From positions 20,404,626-20,468,625 of the forward strand of contig NC_135562.1 of the NCBI RefSeq assembly GCF_964340395.1: a DNA stretch of 64,000 nucleotides, written 5' to 3'. The notes beneath the pieces were generated by a model. The model saw only the letters and a program-made list of their open reading frames with translations. It was not told the origin of the DNA and did no database searches. This document shows, one piece after another, positions 48,202-59,815 of the stretch. The number at the start of each line of letters is the position of its first letter. The first letter of the stretch is position 1. The DNA is from Glandiceps talaboti (Eukaryota; Hemichordata; Enteropneusta; Spengelidae). The translations under genes were made by a program, and so were the position numbers.

Positions 48202-50470
48202 TTACCATAATCATAATAGTTCTTGAACTATTAATTTACACAGATTATGATCCACTGCTAATACATCGTTTTTTTACTATTACAGAATCACCAGGACAAG
48301 AGGGAATTGAGGACAGATTTTATGTTGGTCAGACTTTGTGCATTGAAAACTTTGTTGAAGAATGTAACCAAACATCTGTCTGTAACACAGAAGGTTGTCA
48401 TTGTAAGTTTTGGGATTATTTTTTAACTTGCAATGTGCGAGTGTTTATGTTTTCTAAGTTACATATAGATTAAAAATATGTTGACATCGTATACTATATG
48501 AGAAGATTTATTCCACACTTGTTCGCAAGAATACTAATTTTCAAATGAACTCACTACAAGGAAGTTCATGTATGTAAATGATATGAAACAAAATTCTAGA
48601 ATGTTTGACAAAGAGGTACAACTTATTACAAGGGAAATGTACAGATTACATCATTCTCATCTGACTGGCATGTTTTCTGATATATTATAGGTATTTTGGT
48701 GCCAGTCAAGGTTACCTATGCTGGTCTTGGTGGTGGAGTGAAGGTAGACTACCAATGTAATGGATGTACAGGAAGAGACTTACAATTTGACAGCTCAATG
48801 CACATTGAGGGATCGCGAAGAAGCGTTGTGTCTCTAGCTTTACATGTTGCCCAATTCATATCTGGTTATTCATATATGCTGATATAAACAGAGCTCTACA
48901 TGTTGGACTCGGTTTAAATATACTGTCTAAGAACGCTTTCCAATCAGTTATCAAACTGCTGTATCCCATTGTACAAGAAATGGTTGATGAAATGTGCGAG
49001 AAAGCACAAGACAAAATGAAGGATCTACCAAACAGCACCATAGGATCTTTTGAAAGAGCCATAACAACATCCGATGGTGCTTGGCTAACAAGAGGTAGCT
49101 TCAGTAAAAACTTTACATTTACCATAGGAAATTTCATGAACAATTCACTGCTATATTACCTCCATCTGTGTCAACGAGGCAATGATGATTTTGAAGAACC
49201 ATTATACAAGGGTACATCTAAATCAGCAGAGGGTTACGCTGCTGGTGTTTGTTTCCAGCGAGCCCATGACGAGAAAATGAATGTAGAAGTCAACTGGCAA
49301 GACAACGATTCGAGTAGCATCAAATCATTTCAACAAGTGTACAAAAACAGAGATAAGAGTAAAGTCATGTTCTGTGGGGGACAAAGCACAAGGGCATTTA
49401 CGAATCAATTGAATAAATATTCCAGTATGAAGTCAGTGACCTCTACATTCATTTCTCGCTATGGAAAAGAATATCCAAATTTCGGTAGGCTTGAATGCCA
49501 CTGCCTTAAAAAACACAGTAAAAATTGTGTGTGTATGTCCGAGAGATTCATTAGACAAGCAAGAATAAATCACTTGTGCCATTGTTGAAGCACACCACAC
49601 GAAAGACCCTGATACTTATGCAGACATCATGGTTCAGCTAGGCAAGTATCACAGCAGGGATGTGCATACTTGGAAAGGGGGTAGCTGCTCTTTCCACGGA
49701 GCCACAGTATGTTCATATGTGGAAAGTGCAAAGATAGGGAGGAATTTGAATGTAAGGGGAAGCCCTACGAGTCAAAGAGTGCTTTAACGTGTGAGTTCCA
49801 CTCTATTTTATTTGAAATAGCCACAGCAGAAAGAAGTAAAATGGCATCACAAATAATACCGGTACACCGTGAGTTGGGAAAGGGCCACTCTAATTTACCA
49901 GAATCATGTGTATGGACGAAATTTAGAGCCAAAAATTCAAACATACAGCGAGTTCATTATGTTCTAAGCACAAATTTAGGCCTGTTGCAGTCAAATCTAT
50001 CATGGCTGATAGCAGAAAATGGAGAGTCCTACCACTGGATTTTAGACTTATGTAATAGATTGTCTCTACCAATACTTCCGAGTATACAAGAAGCATGCAC
50101 TACAGCAAACCAGGCAAGGCAAAAACGTGCAGCAGTTGCACAATCTGAACGGGCAAAAGATCTGAGAATTCGTCGAAAGCGGGCAAGCGTAATGGAAAAC
50201 GAGGAAAGGAAAGAGTGGGTTAAAAGATTGGCAGTACAGCATAGTTACGGCAGTGATGAAGATGAGGAGGAGGAGGCTGAAAGTGATAAAGAAATATCAA
50301 CAATTATTCAGGATAACGATGGGTCAGTATATGAAGGTACTATAGTTATCACCAATGCTGGTAGTAGAGTCAGGAGGAAGGGGGCCAAATGTAAATGTGG
50401 GTCAACTTCACATCTAAGAACAAGCCATAGATATTGCAAACTAAGAAAGTCAAATAGGAAGAAAATGTGA

Positions 50471-51313
50471 ATCAATTAATACATCAATGGTTATGTTGAC
50501 AACACTTAAATGTTAGATTGACAGATGTATAAAATGTTAGATTGACATGTATATAATTCATTTTTCTTGATTTACACACAAAAGTGTTCAGATTTGTATA
50601 TACAAAGGCCATTTCAAATGTAGAGTAATAAATTTTGAGTGAATTATATAATGCTTGTGTTATGTCAATGAGTGAGTGATCAAATAAACGAGTCGGTGAA
50701 TGTTTTTGGGTGTTGACAAAGATTTATTTTAGGTCAAATCACAAAGAAATTGAGAAATAACACATTTATTGGATACGGATACAAGAATAAATTTTGAAAA
50801 ATGTGTGATTATCTTCACTTTATTTGTTAATTTTTTCGTATGAATGATTATACATTGAAAAAAAGGACCCATGAATCTATCAACTATCTTCTTACTCTGT
50901 TGTGGTAAATACGGCTTAGATTTCTTTACATACAGTGTACCTCTATTTTCTAGGCTTATTGACAGCTTGGCCTCATTAGCCCGGGCTTCTAGGAAGTGGC
51001 GTCTTCCCGCCCCGTAACTCAGTGGGGGAAGTTTGTAACAGAATAAAAAGTCTCTCGGGTACAACCAAACTGAAAATAATGAAAGAAAGTTTGCCCCAAA
51101 AAATATTTAATTCAAAAATCTGTGAAAGAAATGAATGTTCTGAAAAATGGTGATGCGTCAGGAAATGAGGGTCTCGTTTACGCCCGGTGTTCGATAATAT
51201 CACGGTACAGCCAACAGCTGTGTTGTGAAAACAAACTTTTGATCTCATAAAGTCCTTTATAATTTTAGCATAATTTGTAGCTGGTATGTGAAAACAATGA
51301 ACTTGACTACGCT
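50471..51313. other. 3' flank of the Mutator-like gene up to the BEL element
   Basis: Contains AATAAA signals (50627, 50685 region). An open minus-strand frame at 50729-51064 has no recognised domain. Confidence 0.5.
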
Positions 51314-51629
51314 TGTGGGATAAGTCGATTGTTTAGAAACAGGTTCTGGAAAGGAATGATGTCCACACACAACCAAGTACTATAAGAACAGCTACTCGTA
51401 CTTTATTGACATCTAACAAAAACTCCTACAGATCACACAGAAATAAGGGTTTATATAGGCCTTACTACATTCCATACATATTGGCGCGAATTTGGTATTG
51501 ACCTTCATATGATTGGTCAATTATGAAGAGAAAGGATTGGTAGTAAAGATTGTTTGAACTTGAGATTATCTAATTTGACATAACTTGATTGGTTATGGAG
51601 ATTGTAGTCAGGATCCTAAATTTGACTCA
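51314..51629 (-). repeat. BEL/Pao 3' LTR
   Basis: 316 bp, identical to the other LTR by direct comparison. Its first three bases (TGA on the minus strand) are the stop codon of the gag-pol ORF. Confidence 0.95.
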
Positions 51630-54600
51630 AGTACGGCGACTATCGGGTGTAGTATTCGTTGATCTGTCTGGGTCATCTTGGGTCAGCTGGGTGGGTACGA
51701 CGTTTGCATTTACTTCCAGTGGATATAGTTTCGTCACAGGTCGGTTGGTACGTCCAGAGGCGGTTTTGATATCTGCCGAACGAACGATCCCGTCGTTGCC
51801 ACGAATTAATTTCTGTATTGTACCTAGTTGCCAGTTGATTCGACGTTCGTTGTCACTGTGTACAAGCACAACATCTCCGATCTTTATTTGGTTAGTTGTT
51901 TTACCGGTGAGGTTGTGACGTTCTCGCAAGGAAGTCAAATATTCTGATTTCCATCGTCGCCAAAATTGCTCCTGTAGTTTCGATAGGCGAGCGTAGCGTT
52001 TTCCCATTTCTGGTTGATTTCCGAATGTTGGATCGTTGATTTCAGTGTCGTCAACGAGGATGTGGGGTAGTGGTGTCAGTGGCCGTCCATGTAGCAGAAG
52101 AGATGGCGTGAGAGGTGTATCATCTTCGCTGTTTGTGTAGAGATGAGTAAGTGGACGGTCGTTTAATACTGTCTCAATTTCTGTTAATGTAGTATTAAGT
52201 TCGTCATACGTTACGTAGGCGCGTCCTAATACTTTCCTAATTGCTGTCTTTGTAATTCCGATGAGACGTTCCCAAAATCCCCCAAACCATGGGGCTCGTT
52301 TAGGGATGAATGTCCATTGTACTCGTTTATTTGCGAGGTATGTCTTCACATCTGGAGATTCGCAAAGTTTACGTAGTTCAGTAGAGGCTGACTGGAATGT
52401 CGTGGCGTTGTCTGATACCATTTTGCTTGGTAGCGAACGTCTTGCCGCGAATCTGCGAAACGCGTTCAGAAATGCCCTTGTTGACAAATCTGGTACTAAT
52501 TCCAAGTGGATGGCACGTGTCACAGCGCACGTGAATAGCGTTACATATGCCTTGTTTTCATTTCTCCCATGAGTTGGCATGACGTGAAGTGCGCCCGTGA
52601 AATCGACACCAGTTATAGCGAATGGTGGGGTGACTTTTACGCGATATGATTGTAGAGGTGCAGACATTGGAGTTGGATAGGGTGGGCCATTTACCTTGAT
52701 GCACGTTACGCATTTCCGTAGTAGTTTCTTCACAACTTGTCGAATTCTCGTTATCCAGTATCGTTGTCGAATGTGCGTTATCGTAGTTTGTAATCCGGCG
52801 TGAAGAATGTGAGAGTGTGCGTTCAAAATTACTAGCTCCGTGAATCGATGCGTAGTTGGAAGTAGAATTGGAAATTTCGTAGTGAAGTCGAGTGGGGCGT
52901 TATGTAGCCTCCCGCCACAACGTAGAGTTCCGCGTTCATCTACGAAGAGTTTCAGTTGTCTAGCTAAATGTCCGAGTTTTCTGCTCTCTTTTTGTAGTGA
53001 ATGAATCTCGTTGCGATATTCTTCGCGTTGAATATCTTGTATCCATTTATGTTCAGCTTGTTGTATTTCTTCTGCGTCAGGTTGTTGTCCGGTTTTTGGT
53101 GAGTCGTCGCGTTTCAGGCGAGCGATGAATCTGAGGACGAGTGCCGTAACGCGTAGTAGTTTAGGTAGTGATCCAAATCTATCGATATTGATAATTCGTT
53201 GTATACCAATACTCTGTGCTGTAGTAGTTGGCGAAGTGTCGTGATCAATGGTTGTATCAGTGAGGTCATTGTCCGAAACTGATACATGATTTATGGCACT
53301 GTCAAATAATTCGCAGACAGGCCAATCTCCATTTCGTAACCAACTTGGGCCGCTCCACCAAAGGCTTGAATTCTGTAAGGCTTGCGTAGATATGCCACGT
53401 GTTACTAAGTCGGCGGGGTTGTCGGCAGTAGGACAATACTTGATTTCGCATGGAAATTCGTTGATTTCTCTGACGCGGTTATTAACGAAAACTGGTAATT
53501 TCTTCTTACCTTGAATCCAGTGAATGACGATTTGACTGTCAGACCATAACACACGTCTCGCAATGTTGACTTTGTCTTTCAAGGCATTGTATACGAATTT
53601 GATTAGGCGCGAACCGATTAGTGCGGCCATTAATTCTAAGCGTGGTAATGTCATTTCCTTGAGTGGTTCGACACGAGTCTTAGACATAATTAGTGAGGCG
53701 TGGTCCTTATTGCAGAGATAGACAGCGGCACCGTAGGCTTTTGGGCTAGCGTCGGCAAACACGTGTAATTCATGGGCGTCTTTGTAGTCCGGATTATCAG
53801 AGAAATATTGACGGCTAATTGAAGTAGATGAACTTACTTGTAGATCGGTTGCAATTTCTTGCCATTGGTTAGATAATTCTTCATCCAGTGGTTCATCCCA
53901 TGCGACTTTCTGCTTCCAAAGTTCTTGAATGAATCGTTTTGCCTTCACAGTAATAGGCGATAGATATCCAAGTGGGTCGAATAAACTTGCAGTGATTTTG
54001 GCTACTTCCCGTTTTGTTATGAGAGTGTCCGGTACTTGTAATGGCATCTTATTGGCATAAGATAATTTGTCTGAGTCGGTGTCCCAGCGTAATCCGAGGA
54101 CACTTACGTTTGTATTCTCTTCTAGTTTTCCATCTCTTTCAGCGAGGCTACGAATTGCGTTATAATTAGATGACCACGAGCGTAGTTTAAATCCTCCAGT
54201 TTGCATTATTTCGTTCGCGTCTGTGTAGTATTTCCTTGCTTCTTGCGCGTCTTCAGTACCGGTGACAACGTTATCTACGTACATATTTTCACTGAGGTCG
54301 TTCGATGCCCATTTCTCCGCGTGGGTTTCTAAGTGTGTTTTCACGACAGCGTTTAAGATGAATGGAGAGCAAACTGCACCGAATAGAACAGATTTGAAGC
54401 GATAGACCTTGAATAAGCTCTCCGGATCGTTGGGATTGGATAACCATAGAAACTTGGTGAAGTCACGATCGCTTTGATCAAGTCGGACGTTAAGAAACGC
54501 TTTCTCTATGTCACTGACGATGGCAATGTTATTTAGACGAAATCTTAACAAGATAGCCGTAAGATCATTTAACAATGTAGGTCCAGTCTGAAGGCAATCG

Positions 54601-57002
54601 TTGAGGCTTGGCGTATCCTTTGAGGGTGTACAACTGCAATCGTACACAATACGTATAGGTGTCGTTGTTGAGTCTTTCTTTACGGAGTGATGCGGTAGAT
54701 AGTGTCCGTGGGTGATATCATCATCGGTAACTTCTTCAATGAAATCTCGTGTTTCTTGGTCGCGGATAATTCTGTCATATACTTGTAGTAACTGTGGCGT
54801 TAGTCTTCGTGCTAATGATCGTGTCCGTTTCTCAGCAATGTGATAGTTACTTGGTAAAGGGGGGTGATCGGACTTCCATGGTAGCTTAGCAACGTATTTC
54901 CCATCTTCGATGCGTAGATGCGTAGCGCGGTAAGAATCGAAATCGATGTCTGAATTATCCGTAGTATTGTGTGTATCATGGATACCTATAGTCTCTAAGT
55001 CCCAGTATTGATGAACGTAAACGTCGTCTTGTTGAATGTCCGTATCAGTGTCTAGAATTGTTGTGAATATTGAATCATTCTCACCTTGGATTGGTACTGA
55101 ACCAGAGAGTATGTAACCGAGTGACGACGACATGGCGATAGGTCCGGGTCCACGAACGATGTGGTTTCCAACGAGTTTCCAGAAGTAATCTATTCCTATC
55201 AATATAGATATCTCAAACGAATTAATTTCCGATGCGGGATGAGCCAGTGTTAGATCGCGTAGGTGGGGTAAATCAACTAGCGAGCGAGTGATTAAATTCT
55301 TCGTAGGTGGTGCGATCTTCGGGGTGATCATTGCGGAAATGTTGCATTTCCCTCCATTAATTGTACGTATCGAAAGTGTTGTAACGTCGAATTTTCGAGT
55401 GCGTGAATCGTCATCTCCAAATGTTGCGAGGTTGGTGACTCTTGAAGTCGTAGGTTTCGCTTTCAGTCTTTTAGCGAGGTCTGTGGTAACGAAGGAACGA
55501 GTAGCGCCCAAATCGAAGAGTATTGTAGCAGTTGCAGTAATGTCTCCTGAAGCGTTGGTGACTTGGGCGACTGCAGTTTGTAGAAGGAGTTGTCCCTTTT
55601 CTATATCAGTGTCAGCAGCTGAAGATAGAGTTACTTGAGTAGTAGTTTGCGCGGGAATCTGCTTTCCTTCCGAATTAGCGGTAGAAGTGTCGGCATCTTT
55701 TGTGGGAGTTCTTCCTTTACATAACGAGGTGTGGTGTTTTCTCTTGCAAGTGCGACAACAAAACTTAGATTTGCAATCATTTACTCTGTGTTTACCTAGG
55801 CAATTGAAACAAAGTTTGTCTCGTTTTACAATGTCAAGGCGTTTCTCTTTGTCGGTCACGATATTACATTCGTTTGGAAGATGCGGTCCCTTGCAGAATG
55901 CGCACAATCTTGTCTTTTGCGGTTTGTCGGATGCTCCCTTTGTGTAGAAGGCGGCAGTTACAGGTGTTTCAAAGTCCGATTTACGTTCTTGTCCGATGAG
56001 TGTCCGTGAGGACCTGGCTCGAAGGGCGTGTACCTCCTTGTCGATGGCGTCCCGTAACTGAGACATTTTCCATCCCGCGTTGCCATGTTCCCTTGCAATC
56101 CTTTCGCGTATATCATCAGGTAGTTTATCCATAAGAATAGGTGCTATGCCTTGTCCGTATATGTCTTCCTCTTTGCCCAGTGTGCTAAGTGCGCGAACAT
56201 AAGTCTCAATAGTATCATGAAAATCTCTCAGACTGTAGAGTTCGGCATTTGGTGCGGGTAATTCGTAGAAAGCTCTCATATATGCATCAGCTACTTCGTG
56301 AGTTTGACCATAGCGTTCTTCTAATATTGTCATTGCATGTCCGTAGTTAGCATTGTTAAGTGATATGCCCTCGATGGCACGTGCAGCTTCACCTCTTAGT
56401 TGTGAACGAAGATATTGAAATTTGTGAATGTTATCAAGATTTGGGTTCTCGTGAACGGAAGCAAACTCGTCTTTGAAACTCACCCATTTTAGTAGATCTC
56501 CGCTGAAGGTTGGGAGCGTCAGTTTTGGCAGGTTTACGAAATTCTTGGCTTGGTTCAGTGTTGAGGGGCCTGCTCTAGTGATAGTCGGATTCCTTGGCTG
56601 ATCCGGGCTCTGTAGTTGAGCTGGTGGCTCTGAGTTGCGTTGTGTTGTCGATGGTTCCGTAGAAATTTCTCTTGTCTTGTTGTTGACGAAATCACAGTAT
56701 ATGAATTGCTTCGTATGTACTCGGTCAAGGTAGGTTTCTGATTCGTCGATGATGGCGGCTAATTCCTCTGCTTCGGCTAGTGCATAGATCTCTTTGTCAA
56801 GGTTGATGAGCTCCGTGTACTTGGACAGGATTCGCTCACGGTTGGCTCGGAGAGTTTGTAGTACCGTTGCATCGAATGCTCCGGTGTGTTCCATGTCTTC
56901 CTCTCCCTTCTCGAGGAGCCTTGTCATATGTCCGCGGTGGGCTGAGCGTGCAGCCTTCAACTTTTCGAGAGACTGTTGAGGGGTTGGTTGTGTATCGGGC
57001 AT
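51627..57002 (-). CDS. BEL/Pao gag-pol polyprotein
   Basis: Uninterrupted ORF of 1791 codons starting 24 bases inside the 5' LTR. Approximate order: gag domain of the DUF1759 type (150-330); three zinc knuckles starting CAFC, CFNC and CRTC (367-428); retroviral-type aspartyl protease with FDLGATRSF (about 496-504), Leu replacing the usual Ser/Thr of the D(S/T)G triad; reverse transcriptase (about 760-960) with YVDN at 908-911; RNase H region (FADASPKAYGAAV near 1082, WSDSQ near 1153); integrase zinc-binding domain (1345-1435); integrase core (1450-1590) with Asp in GVDF, Asp in SDNA and Glu in FWERL; and a DUF5641 C-terminus (about 1680-1765). Length and order match the family. All genes needed for copying appear intact, apart from the odd protease residue. 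Confidence 0.95.
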   Translation of the reverse strand: MPDTQPTPQQSLEKLKAARSAHRGHMTRLLEKGEEDMEHTGAFDATVLQTLRANRERILSKYTELINLDKEIYALAEAEELAAIIDESETYLDRVHTKQFIYCDFVNNKTREISTEPSTTQRNSEPPAQLQSPDQPRNPTITRAGPSTLNQAKNFVNLPKLTLPTFSGDLLKWVSFKDEFASVHENPNLDNIHKFQYLRSQLRGEAARAIEGISLNNANYGHAMTILEERYGQTHEVADAYMRAFYELPAPNAELYSLRDFHDTIETYVRALSTLGKEEDIYGQGIAPILMDKLPDDIRERIAREHGNAGWKMSQLRDAIDKEVHALRARSSRTLIGQERKSDFETPVTAAFYTKGASDKPQKTRLCAFCKGPHLPNECNIVTDKEKRLDIVKRDKLCFNCLGKHRVNDCKSKFCCRTCKRKHHTSLCKGRTPTKDADTSTANSEGKQIPAQTTTQVTLSSAADTDIEKGQLLLQTAVAQVTNASGDITATATILFDLGATRSFVTTDLAKRLKAKPTTSRVTNLATFGDDDSRTRKFDVTTLSIRTINGGKCNISAMITPKIAPPTKNLITRSLVDLPHLRDLTLAHPASEINSFEISILIGIDYFWKLVGNHIVRGPGPIAMSSSLGYILSGSVPIQGENDSIFTTILDTDTDIQQDDVYVHQYWDLETIGIHDTHNTTDNSDIDFDSYRATHLRIEDGKYVAKLPWKSDHPPLPSNYHIAEKRTRSLARRLTPQLLQVYDRIIRDQETRDFIEEVTDDDITHGHYLPHHSVKKDSTTTPIRIVYDCSCTPSKDTPSLNDCLQTGPTLLNDLTAILLRFRLNNIAIVSDIEKAFLNVRLDQSDRDFTKFLWLSNPNDPESLFKVYRFKSVLFGAVCSPFILNAVVKTHLETHAEKWASNDLSENMYVDNVVTGTEDAQEARKYYTDANEIMQTGGFKLRSWSSNYNAIRSLAERDGKLEENTNVSVLGLRWDTDSDKLSYANKMPLQVPDTLITKREVAKITASLFDPLGYLSPITVKAKRFIQELWKQKVAWDEPLDEELSNQWQEIATDLQVSSSTSISRQYFSDNPDYKDAHELHVFADASPKAYGAAVYLCNKDHASLIMSKTRVEPLKEMTLPRLELMAALIGSRLIKFVYNALKDKVNIARRVLWSDSQIVIHWIQGKKKLPVFVNNRVREINEFPCEIKYCPTADNPADLVTRGISTQALQNSSLWWSGPSWLRNGDWPVCELFDSAINHVSVSDNDLTDTTIDHDTSPTTTAQSIGIQRIINIDRFGSLPKLLRVTALVLRFIARLKRDDSPKTGQQPDAEEIQQAEHKWIQDIQREEYRNEIHSLQKESRKLGHLARQLKLFVDERGTLRCGGRLHNAPLDFTTKFPILLPTTHRFTELVILNAHSHILHAGLQTTITHIRQRYWITRIRQVVKKLLRKCVTCIKVNGPPYPTPMSAPLQSYRVKVTPPFAITGVDFTGALHVMPTHGRNENKAYVTLFTCAVTRAIHLELVPDLSTRAFLNAFRRFAARRSLPSKMVSDNATTFQSASTELRKLCESPDVKTYLANKRVQWTFIPKRAPWFGGFWERLIGITKTAIRKVLGRAYVTYDELNTTLTEIETVLNDRPLTHLYTNSEDDTPLTPSLLLHGRPLTPLPHILVDDTEINDPTFGNQPEMGKRYARLSKLQEQFWRRWKSEYLTSLRERHNLTGKTTNQIKIGDVVLVHSDNERRINWQLGTIQKLIRGNDGIVRSADIKTASGRTNRPVTKLYPLEVNANVVPTQLTQDDPDRSTNTTPDSRRT

Positions 57003-57025
57003 CCTGGTCTCGGCACCAAGAACAA
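57003..57025 (-). promoter_or_regulatory. BEL/Pao primer-binding-like site
   Basis: Between the 5' LTR and the start codon the minus strand reads TGGTGCCGAGACCAGG after a 7-base spacer. TGG at the start fits pairing with the CCA end of a tRNA; which tRNA is not determined. Confidence 0.5.
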
Positions 57026-57341
57026 TGTGGGATAAGTCGATTGTTTAGAAACAGGTTCTGGAAAGGAATGATGTCCACACACAACCAAGTACTATAAGAA
57101 CAGCTACTCGTACTTTATTGACATCTAACAAAAACTCCTACAGATCACACAGAAATAAGGGTTTATATAGGCCTTACTACATTCCATACATATTGGCGCG
57201 AATTTGGTATTGACCTTCATATGATTGGTCAATTATGAAGAGAAAGGATTGGTAGTAAAGATTGTTTGAACTTGAGATTATCTAATTTGACATAACTTGA
57301 TTGGTTATGGAGATTGTAGTCAGGATCCTAAATTTGACTCA
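57026..57341 (-). repeat. BEL/Pao 5' LTR
   Basis: 316 bp, identical to the 3' LTR at 51314-51629. Expected to hold the promoter and polyadenylation signals. Confidence 0.95.
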
Positions 57342-59600
57342 AGCTCAGTGTATATTTCATTCCCGATAACGCTACGGTGCCCGAGGCAATTGTAATGAAC
57401 CCCCTTTTCACGATGACAGCTTGTTGCTATTACAACACACGACGTTGAGTGACGATATTACTCCGTCAAAGTACGTAAAGATAGGCATATGCAATTCTAA
57501 AGTGATCACTACCAGCTTCCCGTACCTAAACTTGTTTTGTCTACTTCTACTTGTAATTTGTATACGCACTAACATAGGAATCAACAACACTGAAAATGAA
57601 CTTCCTGTTATCGTGCGTGGCAAGGCCCTGCCATTCACTCTCACAAAGAATATCTAAATGATCAATGACGTACTGATATGTAAACTTTTGACCATCGACA
57701 ATGACTGCTATTTCGTTTCTCAGTCGGCTAATTCAGTTGCAGCATTCAACGGTGAATTTGGTTCTAAATTATTTCTTCGCTCACAGATAACTACGTGTAC
57801 GTACCCGTGTGCGTATAGTGTTACACAACACAACATCGCCACAACGTAGCATTCTCTACTTCCAGTCACGTCGCGACAACGAACGGGTAAAGCGTTCCCT
57901 CCATTTACAAATTTAACAATCACTAAAATGGACGCTTTGGGTTTTTTAATATTAAAAACAGTACTATTACCCTCTCGATGTAAATTCAGTAGAAAGTAGC
58001 TCTACGCTCTTGCAGAACGCATCGCTATTGTTTGGTACTAGTGGATGATCGGTTGGTTGAACACAGTTAGCCATCTTTAGCGGTTCTTGGCTAGGCTATA
58101 TCTGAGACGAATTGCTACGATGTTCGCTCGCGACATGCCATAAAGCTTTGTAATTTAACAACGGGAGCCAGGAATGTGGTTGGAACATTTAGCAAAATGA
58201 AGCATTTTCTAAAAAATGTTCAACTTGGCCGCTTGTGTTTACATTTTATTTCCGATAAGAAATAACCAAGTTGAATACATGTCATTATATATGTAACTTT
58301 CTGCTGTGACAAAATCATGACTTTCACCATAAGCAAATTTTGATTTACACGTTACTCGTGGCAAATCTTGTTTTCGATGAGCCGCACCTCACTTTATCTT
58401 TATTATTTGCACAAGCTTACTCAGAATAGCAATACATCGGGGCCTGATATTGTAGAGGTTGACGTGACGAACGACAAAGTAAAACGTCAACACAGACTTT
58501 ACTAATGTCTCTCGTAGGGGGCGCATTGATCAGAACCCCCCCCCCCCCCCGGCAATGTAACGTTTTCCAAAATATCAATATTTTCAAAGTGTACCACTTC
58601 CACGTGCACTACCGCTTTATTAATTTTTTTAATACCTGTCAAAAATAACTTCAAATGACTTGTTTTAAGTGTTCATCACATTTTTTTTCATGAATTTTAA
58701 CTGACGTCCTAACCTGTGCAACTCCCTATAACTTCCCTTGATCGGTGTTCGCCCCTCTACTCGAACGCATTACGTATCTGGTGAGTGTACATGTACATGC
58801 CGTTGATGTACGTTGCTCGGCAAAACCCTTACCCGAAGGTGTTCGGGATTTATCGTAGAAGCACGTGACATGATGTAGTTGTATACAGTACAACCAGAGT
58901 ACGTACGACACTGCACAGCATAATCGACAGTTTTCAGAGACGAAACAAAAGAAGAACGACAAGTTTAAATCTATTAAAAACACATTAAACTGTGTTCTTA
59001 AAACTCGAACGGAATATTATATCAATATCTAATGACATTTTGACATGAGAGACAGTGCACTACACCATACACCGGAAGTACAAATACTTGGACTGGGGCA
59101 ATAGTATGTCTAGTATCATACACAATATGCTTGTACGACATTTGAAGGTAGTTTTGAACCGAATTCTCTTGATTCTGTCAAAGTACCGACTGATGTGTAA
59201 CTAACGAAAGTCACGCCAGTAATTTTCAATCTCAATACTTTCTAATTACATGGCTAAAATATTTATGAGAGAGTTCTGCCGTTACATGGTTTACACAATC
59301 GATCGCCTGTGCCTAGGCCTAGCTAGACTATATATATCCACTTATGCACTAACTTGAAATGGTTTCGCAACATTTTGTAAAAAAAGTTCCTATCTTGTCA
59401 CTCTCACTAATTGTTTTCCCTGTTACAATCATGTGAGTTTGTCTAGAATACGTCAACTGTTTTAATGTCACGGCCAATAATTTTCACATGAAGTTCACTT
59501 GTTCGCTTGTCCATATGCAAAGTTAACTTACCACGGGGTCGACAGCGTGATTTTTCGAGGCCTGACTAATACACTATAACAATATATAGCACTTGATGTT
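57342..59600. other. Unassigned stretch
   Basis: Somewhat richer in CG than the surroundings near 57350-58450, with moderate open frames on both strands at 57408-57923 that match no family I know. A run of about 16 C lies near 58538. No exon with convincing splice sites. Confidence 0.4.
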
Positions 59601-59603
59601 GTT

Positions 59604-59643
59604 TGTTTGTTTGTTTTGTTTGTTTGTTTGTTTGTTTGTTTGT
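59604..59643. repeat. (TTTG)n microsatellite
   Basis: GTTT tetranucleotide run directly at the left edge of the inverted G-ladder element. Confidence 0.9.
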
Positions 59644-59740
59644 GGATTCTTAAATTGGGCCGACAAAAAGTCACCCCCCTATCTGTAAAACCAAAAACAG
59701 GCTGACCCCTATCACCCCTTCTAAAACATGATGACCCCCC

Positions 59741-59815
<75 letters not shown>

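Larger units (their letters stand above)
46676..50470 (+). pseudogene. Mutator-like transposase-related gene, spliced and frameshifted
   Basis: Exon 48286-48402 (TTACTATTACAG acceptor, GTAAGT donor) joins in phase to 48691-50470, giving TEGCHC-ILVPVKVTYAGLGG. The large exon reads VDYQCNGCTGRDLQFDSS, TSDGAWLTRGSFSKN, GTSKSAEGYAAGVCF, VNWQDNDSSSIKSF, CVCMSERFIRQARINH, ELGKGHSNLPES, LGLLQSNLSWL and a C-terminal zinc-like KCKCGSTSHLRTSHRYCKLR. DG-W-RG, the E and the D-DSS cluster fit the Mutator-like transposase domain of animal proteins. Frame breaks: +2 near 48883, +1 near 49577, +2 near 49713. A 46-nt exon at 46676-46721 (SPATPKKGRKVEWM) may belong to it. The start was not found. Confidence 0.65.
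51314..57341 (-). mobile_element. Full-length BEL/Pao LTR retrotransposon
   Basis: Two LTRs of 316 bp bound a single gag-pol ORF on the minus strand. Read on that strand, the LTRs start TGAGTCAAATTTAGG and end CTTATCCCACA, the usual TG...CA. The flanks are AGCT before and AGCG after, so a target duplication is imperfect or absent. A primer-binding-like TGGTGCCGAGACC begins 7 bases after the 5' LTR. No envelope ORF is present. Confidence 0.95.

Noticed and set aside
48054-48473. ORF with a poly-His run
   Set aside because: The His run is a CAT microsatellite in an apparent intron; only the last part (48286-48402) is a supported exon.
51589-51918. Plus-strand ORFs within the BEL/Pao element (also 52261, 55288, 55687)
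   Set aside because: Antisense shadows of the gag-pol frame.
57408-57923. Moderate ORFs on both strands beyond the BEL element
   Set aside because: Stops interrupt both strands, no domain is recognisable, and no splice structure supports either.
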